Shown here piece by piece: positions 8,884-17,549 of a DNA stretch of 64,000 bases. Both the position numbers and the translations under genes were made by a program. Source of the DNA: Microcoleus sp. CAWBG506 (lineage in GTDB: Bacteria > Cyanobacteriota > Cyanobacteriia > Cyanobacteriales > Microcoleaceae); the NCBI GenBank assembly GCA_020883125.1, contig JAHREW010000002.1:230746-294745 (forward strand). The letters are read 5' to 3'. Every line of letters begins with the position of its first letter. Within the stretch, counting starts at the first letter, position 1. Under the pieces are notes generated by a model. It searched no databases. It was not told the DNA's origin and worked only from the letters and a program-made list of their open reading frames with translations.

Positions 8884-9792
8884 ATGCCTGATTCTCAAAA
8901 GTCCGCAGCCATTCCACAGCCTTCTGATGGCAAAGCCACTAGCTCAAGCAGCCCTTTGACCGAGTTTGTCGTTCAGTTTTGGGGAGTCCGGGGCAGCATA
9001 GCAACTCCCGGTAGCAAAACAATTCGCTATGGAGGTAACACCTCTTGCGTAGAAATGCGGTTGGGCAAACAACGCCTGATCTTTGACGGTGGCACAGGTC
9101 TGCGAGTCCTTGGTCTCAACTTGCTGCGACAGATGCCAGTGGAAGCCCATATGTTTTTCAGCCACACGCACTGGGATCACATTCAAGGGTTCCCTTTTTT
9201 TACCCCCGCCTTCATTCCAGGGAACTGCTTTCACATTTACGGTGCGATCGCCCCCAACGGCACTACAATTAAACAGCGTCTGGCAGACCAAATGCACCAC
9301 CCCAACTTCCCAGTCCCGATCCAGGTGATGCAGTCAGACCTCAAATTTAATGACTTGACTCCGGGGGATATCATCGAACTCGACGATGTAAAAATCGAAA
9401 CCGCCCTGCTCAATCATCCCAATACCGCGATCGGATATCGTGTGACCTGGGAGGGACACAGTGCCGTCTACTGCACCGATACAGAACACTTTGCCGATCG
9501 GTTAGACGACAACATAGTACACCTAGCTCGCGACGCAGATGTGTTAATTTACGATGCGAATTACACCAACGAAGAATATCATGACTTCAAATCGCCCAAA
9601 GTCGGCTGGGGACACTCGACTTGGCAAGCCGGAGTAGAAGTAGCCAAAGCAGCGGGAGTCAAAAAAGTGGTAATGTTTCACCACGATCCAGGTCATGACG
9701 ACAACTTTCTCGATCGAGTAGAAGCAGAAGTCCAAGCAGTGTTCGCCAATAGCTGCTTAGCACGGGAAGGGATGAGCATACCAGTGATTTAA
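8884..9792 (+). CDS. Metallo-beta-lactamase-fold metallo-hydrolase
   Basis: This 302-residue protein has the MBL fold of the Lactamase_B_2 group related to phosphodiesterases and PhnP/RNase Z-like hydrolases. The N-terminal 30 residues are polar and low-complexity; the domain starts at VQFWGVRGSIATPG. The metal-binding motif HTHWDHIQG is at about 97-105, with later ligands likely in CTDTEHF (the Asp), in the DANY stretch and in MFHHDPGH. The motifs are intact, so an active hydrolase is expected, but the substrate cannot be read from the sequence. A cyclic-nucleotide phosphodiesterase role is possible because related proteins have it, and a cyclase gene lies 2 kb away, but that link is speculative. 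No leader peptide is visible, so a cytoplasmic location is likely. Confidence 0.87.
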   Translation: MPDSQKSAAIPQPSDGKATSSSSPLTEFVVQFWGVRGSIATPGSKTIRYGGNTSCVEMRLGKQRLIFDGGTGLRVLGLNLLRQMPVEAHMFFSHTHWDHIQGFPFFTPAFIPGNCFHIYGAIAPNGTTIKQRLADQMHHPNFPVPIQVMQSDLKFNDLTPGDIIELDDVKIETALLNHPNTAIGYRVTWEGHSAVYCTDTEHFADRLDDNIVHLARDADVLIYDANYTNEEYHDFKSPKVGWGHSTWQAGVEVAKAAGVKKVVMFHHDPGHDDNFLDRVEAEVQAVFANSCLAREGMSIPVI

Positions 9793-9864
9793 CAAAAAAT
9801 CAACGCAGGCTCCAAAAAACCCGATCGTTGTGGCAAAAACTAGAAGACCAAAGGCAGAAGCAAA

Positions 9865-10431
9865 ATGAAGCACCAAACACCCCGCCGACGTCCTAGGCGA
9901 ACCTTGCGGGGAATTTACTCAACTTTGCTAGTGTTGATAGTGGTCTGCTGTACCTGCGGGGGATGGGTAGCCGCCCAGACAGCCGATACTCGCACCCCCG
10001 CACCACTAGCTCAAGTATCTGGAATCGAAAATATCGGCACTGTCGATCGCCTTCCTGATCGCTACCAACTCGGACAACAACTATACCTCGAAAACTGCGC
10101 CACTTGTCACATTGGTTTGCCGCCACAAGTATTACCTACAGAAACCTGGCGCAGATTGCTGCAAGATCCCCAACACTACGGACAAACCCTCAAGCTGCTC
10201 GTAGATCCACCGCGCCTGCTAGTGTGGAACTATCTGCAAACTTTTTCTCGTCCCCAACAGAAAGAAGAAGAACTGGCTTATCGAGTCGCGAGTTCTCGAT
10301 ATTTCAAAGCTCTACATCCCAAAGTTAAAATGTCACAACCAGCAAATATAAGCAGTTGCGTTACTTGTCATCCCGGTGTATCTCAGTACAATTTCCGTAA
10401 GCTTAGCGCCGAGTGGGAAAACTCCCCGTAG
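9865..10431 (+). CDS. Dihaem cytochrome c, exported
   Basis: An N-terminal Arg-rich segment is followed by a hydrophobic stretch (about 16-35) ending near VAAQ, consistent with a signal peptide or anchor that places the protein in the thylakoid lumen or periplasm. Two CxxCH haem-c motifs are present: CATCH at about residue 78 and CVTCH near the C terminus at about 168. The 188-residue size and wide spacing of the motifs fit the dihaem cytochromes c annotated in cyanobacteria. Candidate sixth-ligand Met and His residues are present (for example LHPKVKMS), but I cannot assign them. The partner is unknown. The gene follows the MBL-fold gene by 72 bp on the same strand and converges on the next gene. 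Confidence 0.88.
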   Translation: MKHQTPRRRPRRTLRGIYSTLLVLIVVCCTCGGWVAAQTADTRTPAPLAQVSGIENIGTVDRLPDRYQLGQQLYLENCATCHIGLPPQVLPTETWRRLLQDPQHYGQTLKLLVDPPRLLVWNYLQTFSRPQQKEEELAYRVASSRYFKALHPKVKMSQPANISSCVTCHPGVSQYNFRKLSAEWENSP

Positions 10432-10461
10432 GGAACATTGGAGTTAGATCAAATCCTCTAA

Positions 10462-11073
10462 CTACTTCGATAATTCGGTATTTAGTTCGTTCACAACCCG
10501 GCGTTTTAACGAGATTGATTTGTCTCTAGGTAGCAAATTAAAAACTTTTCTAAAGGCATCATCTACCTCTTCAAAAGGCACTTGTCCCTTGGCATTAAAC
10601 ACAATTTTCCCCGATTGGTCTAGAATCACTGTTTGAGGGACAAATCCTTCGTAATAATGGCTCGGATTGGTTAGTTCTGGTGCTGATTTTGCAGGAAGAG
10701 AGTCGATGGATACAGGTATAAAATCGGCTTCCCGACCGTAAAATTCCTGGAGGTTCGATACAACAATAGCGTATTGCTTGCTGTCGCTACTATCATCAGT
10801 ATAAAAAACCAGTAATACTGGTTTTTTGCGTTTGAAAGAATCTTTGAGAGTGACTTTCGGAGGGACTAGGGAACCGTTGCCGCCATAGAGGGCAAAAATT
10901 GTACCGTCGAAGCGATCGTCTGTGAGAGTTGCGTAGGCTGGTGCTGTGCCCATGAACAGGATGAAGCTAAGGGCGATCGCCACAGTTAAAAGACTAGCAG
11001 ACAAGATTCGTCGCCGCCAGCCTTTGCCAGAAGCAATAGTAGCAATTAAATTTTTGTAGCTGGAAAATATCAT
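10462..11073 (-). CDS. Thylakoid thioredoxin-fold protein lacking CxxC
   Basis: After a positively charged N terminus (GWRRR), a hydrophobic signal segment ends at about PAYA, so the mature protein should be lumenal or periplasmic. The mature part has a thioredoxin-like pattern: PVLLVFYTDDSSDSKQYAIV at the usual active-site place, a cis-proline-like VPQTVILDQSGKIVF, and a final helix. The redox CxxC is replaced by DDSSD and no cysteine remains in the mature domain, so it cannot be a disulphide reductase. Homologous cyanobacterial proteins are annotated as thylakoid photosystem I accumulation factors; I recall this rather than derive it. I chose the ATG at 11073; an ATG at 11148 would add 25 residues before the signal. 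It converges with the cytochrome gene. Confidence 0.75.
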   Translation of the reverse strand: MIFSSYKNLIATIASGKGWRRRILSASLLTVAIALSFILFMGTAPAYATLTDDRFDGTIFALYGGNGSLVPPKVTLKDSFKRKKPVLLVFYTDDSSDSKQYAIVVSNLQEFYGREADFIPVSIDSLPAKSAPELTNPSHYYEGFVPQTVILDQSGKIVFNAKGQVPFEEVDDAFRKVFNLLPRDKSISLKRRVVNELNTELSK

Positions 11074-11262
11074 AGTTTGTTGGCAGTTGCTGTAAAGTGG
11101 CGAAAAAGTGTGCAAAACACAGTTAATTTTATCAATAAATGTCGGCAAATGCTGGTCCGTAGGTTAAATTGGTTTTTGACTACCTATTTTAAGATGTTTT
11201 TAGTTGCGATCGGCACTAAGATTCAGCTCAGATAGGAACTGAAAACTAGGAATTGACAACAA

Positions 11263-12174
11263 ATGATTGCTTTGCTTGACGTAATTCTCGCTCAAACCCC
11301 GGCTGCTAATGTGGCTGGACCAGATCAAATTAGTGTGTTTGAGGCGATTGTTTTAGGAATTGTCCAAGGATTAACTGAATTTTTGCCCATCAGCAGCAGT
11401 GCTCATTTGAAGGTAGTTGCAGTGGCTCTTTGGGGCCGCGATCCAGGTGTTGCTTATGTTGGTGTCATTCAATTGGGCAGCATTGTGGCAGTGCTATTGT
11501 ATTTTTGGAAAGACTTAACAACTATAACTACTGGTGCATTTAAAGCTATTAGACGCTCTGACTATGATTCCCAAGAGTTTCGGATGGCGCAGGGAATTGG
11601 TTTGGGAACAATACCGATTATCTTTTTTGGACTGCTAATCAAGATATTGGTTAAAGATTTTGACAAATCGCCACTGCGGAGTTTGGGGGCGATCGCCATT
11701 GCTTCCATCGTCATGTCCTCACTATTAGCAATAGCCGAAAAAACAGGCAAGCGTCAACGGGATTACGAAAAATTAGAAGTCAAAGATGGTATCATCATGG
11801 GATTAGCTCAAGCAATGGCAATAATTCCCGGTGTTTCGCGATCGGGTTCTACCCTGACAGCAGGATTATTCATAGGATTAGAAAGAGCGGCGGCGGCAAG
11901 GTTTTCTTTCTTGTTAGGAATTCCGGCAATTACTCTGGCTGGTTTAGTTGAGTTGAAAAGTGCTCTGGGTGAAGGGGTAGGTGAAGGTGCTGTTGTCGCT
12001 TTGATAGTTGGAACAATTTCAGCCTTTATATTTTCCTATATTTCTATCGCCTGGTTGATGAAATTTCTGCAAACTCAGAATACCTGGATTTTTGTCTGGT
12101 ATCGACTGGCCTTTGGTGTAGCGATTTTGACTGCCCTTGCTGGCGGTGCATTGAAAGAACCATCATTATTATAA
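11263..12174 (+). CDS. uppP: Undecaprenyl-diphosphatase UppP/BacA
   Basis: This integral membrane phosphatase recycles undecaprenyl pyrophosphate to the lipid carrier needed for peptidoglycan and polysaccharide synthesis; overproduction gives bacitracin resistance in other bacteria. The 303-residue protein is strongly hydrophobic, with about eight membrane segments, and carries both family motifs: GIVQGLTEFLPISSSAHL near residue 33 and PGVSRSGSTLTAGL near residue 188, which form the active site. The N terminus before the first motif is longer than in E. coli (about 20 extra residues with AQTPAANVAGP). The gene is divergent from the thioredoxin-like gene across a 189-bp gap, which probably holds both promoters. 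Confidence 0.95.
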   Translation: MIALLDVILAQTPAANVAGPDQISVFEAIVLGIVQGLTEFLPISSSAHLKVVAVALWGRDPGVAYVGVIQLGSIVAVLLYFWKDLTTITTGAFKAIRRSDYDSQEFRMAQGIGLGTIPIIFFGLLIKILVKDFDKSPLRSLGAIAIASIVMSSLLAIAEKTGKRQRDYEKLEVKDGIIMGLAQAMAIIPGVSRSGSTLTAGLFIGLERAAAARFSFLLGIPAITLAGLVELKSALGEGVGEGAVVALIVGTISAFIFSYISIAWLMKFLQTQNTWIFVWYRLAFGVAILTALAGGALKEPSLL

Positions 12175-12212
12175 AACCTACTTTCCTGCCTGTTCCACAA
12201 TATAATAGTAGG

Positions 12213-12252
12213 CTAAATAGCCTGTTTAATCATGTGGTAACAGGCTATTTAG
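12213..12252 (+). terminator. Perfect 14-bp hairpin after uppP
   Basis: CTAAATAGCCTGTT and its exact complement AACAGGCTATTTAG flank a 12-base loop 39 bp after uppP. It has no T-tract, so termination is likely but not certain. Confidence 0.5.
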
Positions 12253-12308
12253 TCACTCCAAACTTGGTAGAATAAGCATCTATAACGCCTGATAATTAGA
12301 TAATTTGT

Positions 12309-13013
12309 ATGGGTGTCAATATAATGGCCGAACATAGCGATCGCCAAAATGCGAAATTAGCTCTAATTCTGGTAGTTCCTGCTGCTAGCATTGGTGTAGC
12401 AATGTCCTTATTTATTGCTCCCGGAATAGTCGGGACCATAGTTTCAGTATTGGGCGGACTTTGGCTACTGTTTTTACCCATCGTCTGGTCTGTTTGGCGC
12501 GATCGGTACCAACTGCATTTATCCCCACCCAAATATCAAGAATTGTTAGTTGGCCTGGTTTTGGGGCTATTAATGTTCGGGATAATTATGGGTACTTACT
12601 GGCTTTTCGGTCAACAGTGGATCAATGCGGCTGATGCCAAAACCAAGGTGCAACAAATGGGGTCTATCAATCCTATATTGTTTTTAATAGTCCAATGCTA
12701 TTTTGTACTAATCAACTCATTGATTGAAGAATTTATTTGGCGCTGGTTTGTCTACAAAAAGTGTGAGATTCTCATACCTGGAACCGGAGCCATATTTCTG
12801 AGTGCTATGTTTTTTACTCTTCATCATATCATTGTTTTAGCAGCTTATACGCAGTGGCAAGGAGTGATGTTAGGCTCCTTAGCAGTATTCCTAGCTGGGG
12901 TAATTTGGTCTTGGTGTTATCTCACCTATCGTTCGCTTTTTGCCAGTTATATCAGTCACGCGATCGCAGATTTAGCCCTGTCAATTATTGCTTGGAAAAC
13001 AATTTTTGGCTAA
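12309..13013 (+). CDS. CPBP-family intramembrane metalloprotease
   Basis: The 234-residue product is largely hydrophobic, with about six membrane segments, and has the CPBP/CAAX-protease (Abi) motifs in order: EEFIWRW with the paired glutamates and arginine (about 139), FFTLHHI with the histidine, and the C-terminal SHAIADLAL. These residues coordinate a metal in Rce1-type proteases. Substrates of cyanobacterial members are unknown; roles range from peptide processing to self-immunity. The ATG at 12309 is the first in frame; an ATG at 12324 (MAEHSDRQ) is equally plausible, and neither has a strong Shine-Dalgarno. The gene stands alone between uppP and the fusion gene at 13144. Confidence 0.88.
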   Translation: MGVNIMAEHSDRQNAKLALILVVPAASIGVAMSLFIAPGIVGTIVSVLGGLWLLFLPIVWSVWRDRYQLHLSPPKYQELLVGLVLGLLMFGIIMGTYWLFGQQWINAADAKTKVQQMGSINPILFLIVQCYFVLINSLIEEFIWRWFVYKKCEILIPGTGAIFLSAMFFTLHHIIVLAAYTQWQGVMLGSLAVFLAGVIWSWCYLTYRSLFASYISHAIADLALSIIAWKTIFG

Positions 13014-13143
13014 TGTGCCGTGGCATTCTCGTCGGGTGCGCCCATCCGCTTGAGAGGAGGGCGATCGCGCCGTGAGGACTTCTACAAGCTATGATAGATC
13101 CGACAGCAAGCTATCACCATTCGGCTTTCGCCGACCCTAAGCG

Positions 13144-15702
13144 ATGTCTACCGAAACATTAATTAACTGGCTAGAATCCAACACCGAATTAGGCATATTA
13201 TCCCGCGAGATTTTACAGGCGATCGCTAGCGAAATACAACTAGCAACCTTTGGGCCTGGATTTCGAGTGGTGATCGAAGACACCCCTGTCACAAATCTTT
13301 ATATCCTAGAACGAGGACAAGCCGATCGATACCGCCGCAAACAACCGGGCTTAATGTGGGGTAGTAGTTTATTACCAGGGGCGATCGTCAATTTATCTGC
13401 CCTCCAACGTTCACAACCAGCAGATAGTCGAATTGTCGCTAGGACAGAATGTCAATTTTTGGTAATTAATGCCGATCGCTGGCGCAGTTTGCTCGCAACA
13501 TATCCACGCATCACCGAAGCCTATACCCAACGTTTAGCGACGAAACTAGAACAGCTAGAAACAGAAATCGCCTACGATAGAGAGCGTCAAAATGCCCTCC
13601 GCAGCTATCTAGTACCCAGGGCGAAACGGGGAATAGTTGGGAATAGCCGTTACGCAGTGAAATTGCGCCAACAAATTCGCACAGCATCTAACGACGCTCG
13701 ATCCGTATTAATCTCTGGCGAACCGGGGTTAGAAAAAGATAATTTAGCCGCTTTAATTCATTTCGGTTCTCATCGCCGCAGCGAGCCAGTGATTCAGCTA
13801 AAAAGTGCCTTGCTTCAAACAAATGGAGCAGAATTATTCGGGCGTTTGGGCGGTAAACCTGGACTCTTGGAATGGTTGGGTGAAGGGACGTTAATTTTAA
13901 ATGATGTGCAAGAATTACCAGAGCAATTATGCCCTCAAATTCAGCAATTATTAACTGATGGAACCTATACACTAACAGTCAAAGAAGGACAAATACCACC
14001 CCCACCACGTTCTAGTAATGCTCGCATCATTTTAATTTCAGAAACCTTTCAACCACAGCTCGACAAGCTGACACACCATAAGATTAAAGTACCCTCGTTG
14101 CGGGTCAGGAAAACAGATTTAGAGGCACAGGTTAACTATTATCTCAACCTCCTTTGCCGCCAAAAAAAATTAGAAAAGCCCCAAGTCACGCCGGAAGCTA
14201 TTCGCCGCTTGCAAGCCTACGACTTTCCAGGGAACTTGCGGGAATTAGAAGGAATGGTCGATCGCGCCTTAGTTCAAGCACAGGGAAATCAGGTATTAAC
14301 AGAAGAAGTGTTTTGGGCCCAGGCCACTAAGAAACAAAAATTTCGACTGAATTTATTAAATATCTATCCTAAATTTCGGCAGTTTTTACGGAGCGATTGG
14401 TATCCAGATCGCGTAAATTATTGGTTTACCAGTTGGATATTTGCATTGGTGGTAATCATCCTGTTTGTCGCCCCCCAAGATAGACAACATAATTTTGCCC
14501 TCAATATTTTTTGGGCGTGGTGGTGGCCCTTAATTTTATTATTATTTCCCCTGATTGGGCGATTGTGGTGCGCTTTTTGCCCGTTTATGATTTATGGGGA
14601 AATCGTCCAAAAACTATCGCTGAAAATTTTCCCTCGAACTCTGCATAAATGGCCGCGCCAACAAGCTGAAAAATGGGGTGGTTGGTTTCTCTTCGGACTA
14701 TTTACCCTCATATTTCTGTGGGAAGAGTTGTGGGATTTAGAAAACACCGCCTATTTATCCAGTTGTTTGTTATTACTCATCACCGCCGGGGCTGTAATTT
14801 TTTCCCTCATTTTCGAGCGACGATTGTGGTGTCGTTATTTATGCCCCATCGGGGGAATGAATGGCTTATTTGCTAAACTCTCAATTATCGAACTCCGCGC
14901 CCAACAAGGAACCTGTGCCGCTGAATGTACTACCTACCATTGTTATAAAGGCGGCCCCGGCTTGGGAGAAGGATTAACCACTAATGGATGTCCGATTTAT
15001 TCCCATCCCGCCCAATTAACTGATAATAAAGATTGCGTCTTGTGCATGACTTGCTTAAAAGCCTGCCCCCATCGATCGGTAGAATTAAATCTGCGCCCCC
15101 CTGGAATCGAATTATGGACTACCCATGTTCCCCACAGTTATGAAGTCGCCCTGTTATTTCTCTTATTAGGCGGCATCTATCTCCATCGCTTACCTGAAAT
15201 CAATGATTTATTAGGACTAGGCATCAATTTAGACCAATTTATCCCTCATTTAGGAATTTCGCTCGCGGTGTTAATTATTCCGCCCCTGATTCCCCTAGCC
15301 GCCTACGCAGTCATGCAGGCAATTTATCAATTGGGAAAAGCACAAACCATGCCATTTACCACCTATAAACCTCTCTCCTTTGTCTCCCTCGCTTACGGTT
15401 ATTTACCCCTAGTCTGGGGCGGGAGTTTGGCTCACTATTGGCGATTGGGTTTGCAGGAAGGCGGGCGAGTGATTCCCGTAACTTTTGCCACTTTCGGACA
15501 AATTAGAGAAGATTTACCAAGTTTTGTCGGCGATCCGGCTGTGATTAGTTTCTTGCAAGGCTTAACTTTAATTGTAGGATTGTTAGTAACGATATTTGTG
15601 ACTCAAAAAATTGCCAAGCGCTCCCTTAAATCTTTGATTCCACAGCATTTAGCGAGTTGGTGTCTGATGGTAAGTTTGTGGTATGCGATCGTGGGTAACT
15701 AA
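13144..15702 (+). CDS. cNMP-binding / degenerate AAA / membrane polyferredoxin fusion
   Basis: Three parts can be seen in this 852-residue protein. Residues 1-140 look like a cyclic-nucleotide-binding effector domain (FGPGFRVVIEDTPVTNLYIL, then FLVINADRW). Residues 160-395 align with sigma-54 activator AAA domains, ending in FPGNLRELEGMVDRAL, but Walker A reads GEPGLEKD and Walker B LILNDVQE, so key Gly, Thr/Ser and acidic residues are changed and ATP hydrolysis is doubtful; no C-terminal HTH follows. From about 424 the protein becomes a membrane polyferredoxin of the NapH/NosR/CcoG type, with membrane helices, CAFCP, CRYLCP, CAAEC and the 4Fe-4S cluster motif CVLCMTCLKACP (about 631-642). 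It may couple a ligand signal to membrane electron transfer; that is inference. The ATG at 13144 lacks a clear ribosome-binding site. Confidence 0.85.
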   Translation: MSTETLINWLESNTELGILSREILQAIASEIQLATFGPGFRVVIEDTPVTNLYILERGQADRYRRKQPGLMWGSSLLPGAIVNLSALQRSQPADSRIVARTECQFLVINADRWRSLLATYPRITEAYTQRLATKLEQLETEIAYDRERQNALRSYLVPRAKRGIVGNSRYAVKLRQQIRTASNDARSVLISGEPGLEKDNLAALIHFGSHRRSEPVIQLKSALLQTNGAELFGRLGGKPGLLEWLGEGTLILNDVQELPEQLCPQIQQLLTDGTYTLTVKEGQIPPPPRSSNARIILISETFQPQLDKLTHHKIKVPSLRVRKTDLEAQVNYYLNLLCRQKKLEKPQVTPEAIRRLQAYDFPGNLRELEGMVDRALVQAQGNQVLTEEVFWAQATKKQKFRLNLLNIYPKFRQFLRSDWYPDRVNYWFTSWIFALVVIILFVAPQDRQHNFALNIFWAWWWPLILLLFPLIGRLWCAFCPFMIYGEIVQKLSLKIFPRTLHKWPRQQAEKWGGWFLFGLFTLIFLWEELWDLENTAYLSSCLLLLITAGAVIFSLIFERRLWCRYLCPIGGMNGLFAKLSIIELRAQQGTCAAECTTYHCYKGGPGLGEGLTTNGCPIYSHPAQLTDNKDCVLCMTCLKACPHRSVELNLRPPGIELWTTHVPHSYEVALLFLLLGGIYLHRLPEINDLLGLGINLDQFIPHLGISLAVLIIPPLIPLAAYAVMQAIYQLGKAQTMPFTTYKPLSFVSLAYGYLPLVWGGSLAHYWRLGLQEGGRVIPVTFATFGQIREDLPSFVGDPAVISFLQGLTLIVGLLVTIFVTQKIAKRSLKSLIPQHLASWCLMVSLWYAIVGN

Positions 15703-15886
15703 AATAATTTATAGCAGACGATTAAAGCTGCCGTATTTTCAGTCGATCGCGCTTCACAAAGGGCTATTTTTTTCCAGCATGGCGCGATTGACAAAAGAGT
15801 TAAATTGTGATAGGTTTGAGAATAAAAACAAAAATAATATTTTAAAAATAACTTATCAAACTTGAAAAGGCCGCCAGTGCGAAATT

Positions 15887-17413
15887 ATGAGCGAATTATC
15901 AACAAAGCCAGCCAAAATCACCAAAGTCATCCCCGACAGCATCGCCGCCGAAATCGGATTTGATGCCGGTGACTCAATCCTGGCCATCAACGGTCAAAAA
16001 CCCCGCGATTTAATCGACTATCAATTCCTATGCGCCGATGAATTTCTCGAACTAGAAGTATTAGACACCAAAGGCAAAATCCACAAATTAGAAATCGAAA
16101 AAGATTACGACGAAGATTTAGGTTTAGAATTTGAAACAGCCCTTTTTGACGGGCTGATTCAGTGCAATAATCGCTGTCCTTTCTGCTTCATTGACCAACA
16201 GCCACCAGGAAAGCGCGAAACTCTTTATCTCAAGGATGATGACTATCGACTAAGTTTTCTCTACGGTAGCTATCTCACTCTGACAAATCTTACTCAAAAA
16301 GAGTGGGACAGAATCGAACAAATGCGACTTTCTCCTCTCTATGTTTCCGTACACGCTACGGAACCGGAAGTGCGAATTAGGTTGCTAAAAAATCTCAGGG
16401 CTGGGAAAATTTTAGAACAAATCAAATGGTTTCAAGAACGTCGCCTACAAATTCACGCTCAAGTTGTTGTTTGTCCCGGCATTAATGACGGCGAACATTT
16501 AGAACGGACTTTGTTAGATTTGGCAAAGTTTCATAGGGGAAATATCCCCACGGTTGCATCGGTGGCTGTGGTGCCGGTGGGTTTAACTCGCTTTCGTCCA
16601 GCGGAAGATGAACTAATCGCTGTCACACCAGAAAAAGCGCGAGAAGTAATCGCGCAAGTTCAGAAAATTCAAGCTGTTTTAAGTCAAGGTAAAAAAGGCA
16701 CAACGGCGAAAAAGCTGAAGGCAAAATTCACCCCCCCCAACCCCCCCTTGCTAAGGGGGGGAGAAGATTTAAATTCTTCCTTAGCAACGGCGGGAGAAGA
16801 TTTAAATTCTTCCTTAGCAACGGCGAAAAAGCAGAATTCTAAATCGCGCTGTATTTGGCTGGCTGATGAATGGTTTTTAATTGCAGGTTTGGATTTGCCG
16901 ATCGCCTCTGACTATGCAGATTATCCCCAAATTGGTAATGGTGTGGGTTCCATCCGCCAATTTATCCAACAGTTTGAAACTGCTTTCGCTAAACTGCAAC
17001 CGCTGCAAGTTAAGTCGGCGCGAAAATTAATTTGGGTAGTCGGAAATGCTGTGGAAAAAGCTTTTGAGCCGATCGCCCAACGACTCAATCAAATTCCCGG
17101 CTTAGAAGTTAAGATGGTAGCATTGTGCAGCGACTATTGGGGGCAAAAAATTACTGTCACAGGTTTGCTGACAGGCCAAGACTTGCTCGCAGCTTTGCAG
17201 GGAAAAGACCTGGGAGACGGCATCTTACTGCCTAGTGTGATGCTAAAACAAGGGGAACCGCGTTTTTTGGATGACATGACCGTCTTAGAGCTTGCTAGCA
17301 TCCTGAAAACGGAGATTTTCCCCGTTACAGGAGTTGAGGAACTAATCTCAGTGGCGATCGGTCTGGTGAATGCTGAGGTGCGATCGCGCTCTTTGAGTGA
17401 AGGATTAAACTAA
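15887..17413 (+). CDS. PDZ/radical-SAM-like DUF512 iron-sulphur protein
   Basis: This is the cyanobacterial member of the family with a PDZ-like N terminus (residues 1-70, PAKITKVIPDSIAAEIGFDA), a radical-SAM-like cysteine motif CNNRCPFC (about 87-94) followed by FIDQQPPG and the DUF512 region. TIGRFAM describes this group as a putative FeS-containing cyanobacterial-specific oxidoreductase; its reaction is not known to me. The usual length is about 440-460 residues; here it is 508, because an insertion of about 40 residues (about 275-320) contains a proline-rich peptide and two copies of GEDLNSSLATA. The reading frame stays open through it. The ATG at 15887 begins MSELSTKPAKI. A single-gene unit seems likely, as a transposable element follows. 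Confidence 0.88.
   Translation: MSELSTKPAKITKVIPDSIAAEIGFDAGDSILAINGQKPRDLIDYQFLCADEFLELEVLDTKGKIHKLEIEKDYDEDLGLEFETALFDGLIQCNNRCPFCFIDQQPPGKRETLYLKDDDYRLSFLYGSYLTLTNLTQKEWDRIEQMRLSPLYVSVHATEPEVRIRLLKNLRAGKILEQIKWFQERRLQIHAQVVVCPGINDGEHLERTLLDLAKFHRGNIPTVASVAVVPVGLTRFRPAEDELIAVTPEKAREVIAQVQKIQAVLSQGKKGTTAKKLKAKFTPPNPPLLRGGEDLNSSLATAGEDLNSSLATAKKQNSKSRCIWLADEWFLIAGLDLPIASDYADYPQIGNGVGSIRQFIQQFETAFAKLQPLQVKSARKLIWVVGNAVEKAFEPIAQRLNQIPGLEVKMVALCSDYWGQKITVTGLLTGQDLLAALQGKDLGDGILLPSVMLKQGEPRFLDDMTVLELASILKTEIFPVTGVEELISVAIGLVNAEVRSRSLSEGLN
16728..16836 (+). repeat. Repeat sequence inserted in frame within the DUF512 gene
   Basis: A C-rich stretch ending CCCCCCCTTGCTAAGGGGGG, of a type usually found between cyanobacterial genes, is followed by a 33-bp unit present twice (16761-16792 and 16794-16825, period 33). 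Because 33 is a multiple of three, it is translated as two copies of GEDLNSSLATA without breaking the frame. The insertion accounts for the excess length of the protein. Confidence 0.8.
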
Positions 17414-17439
17414 AAAGTCACCTTAATGTTGCAAGGAGG

Positions 17440-17468
17440 CTCCCGCTATAACGAAGTTTAGCGGCGAG
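17440..17468 (+). repeat. Left-end hairpin of the tnpB element
   Basis: CTC-CCGCTA pairs with TAGCGG-C-GAG around the loop TAACGAAGTT, leaving one bulged C. The matching right-end hairpin is at 18703-18732. Confidence 0.65.
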
Positions 17469-17549
17469 AGGAATTGCAACCAGTATAAACGTGCGACAGC
17501 ACAACGGCAATAATTAAGCTATACTCATAGTAGTGAGTTTTTTGGTGAG

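Noticed and set aside
13144..15702. A sigma-54-dependent transcription activator
   Set aside because: The AAA motifs are degenerate, the GAFTGA-type loop and a DNA-binding HTH are absent, and the C-terminal half is a membrane iron-sulphur protein.
15683..15865. 60-codon frame between the polyferredoxin and DUF512 genes
   Set aside because: It overlaps the end of the upstream gene, has no ribosome-binding site and no recognisable sequence.
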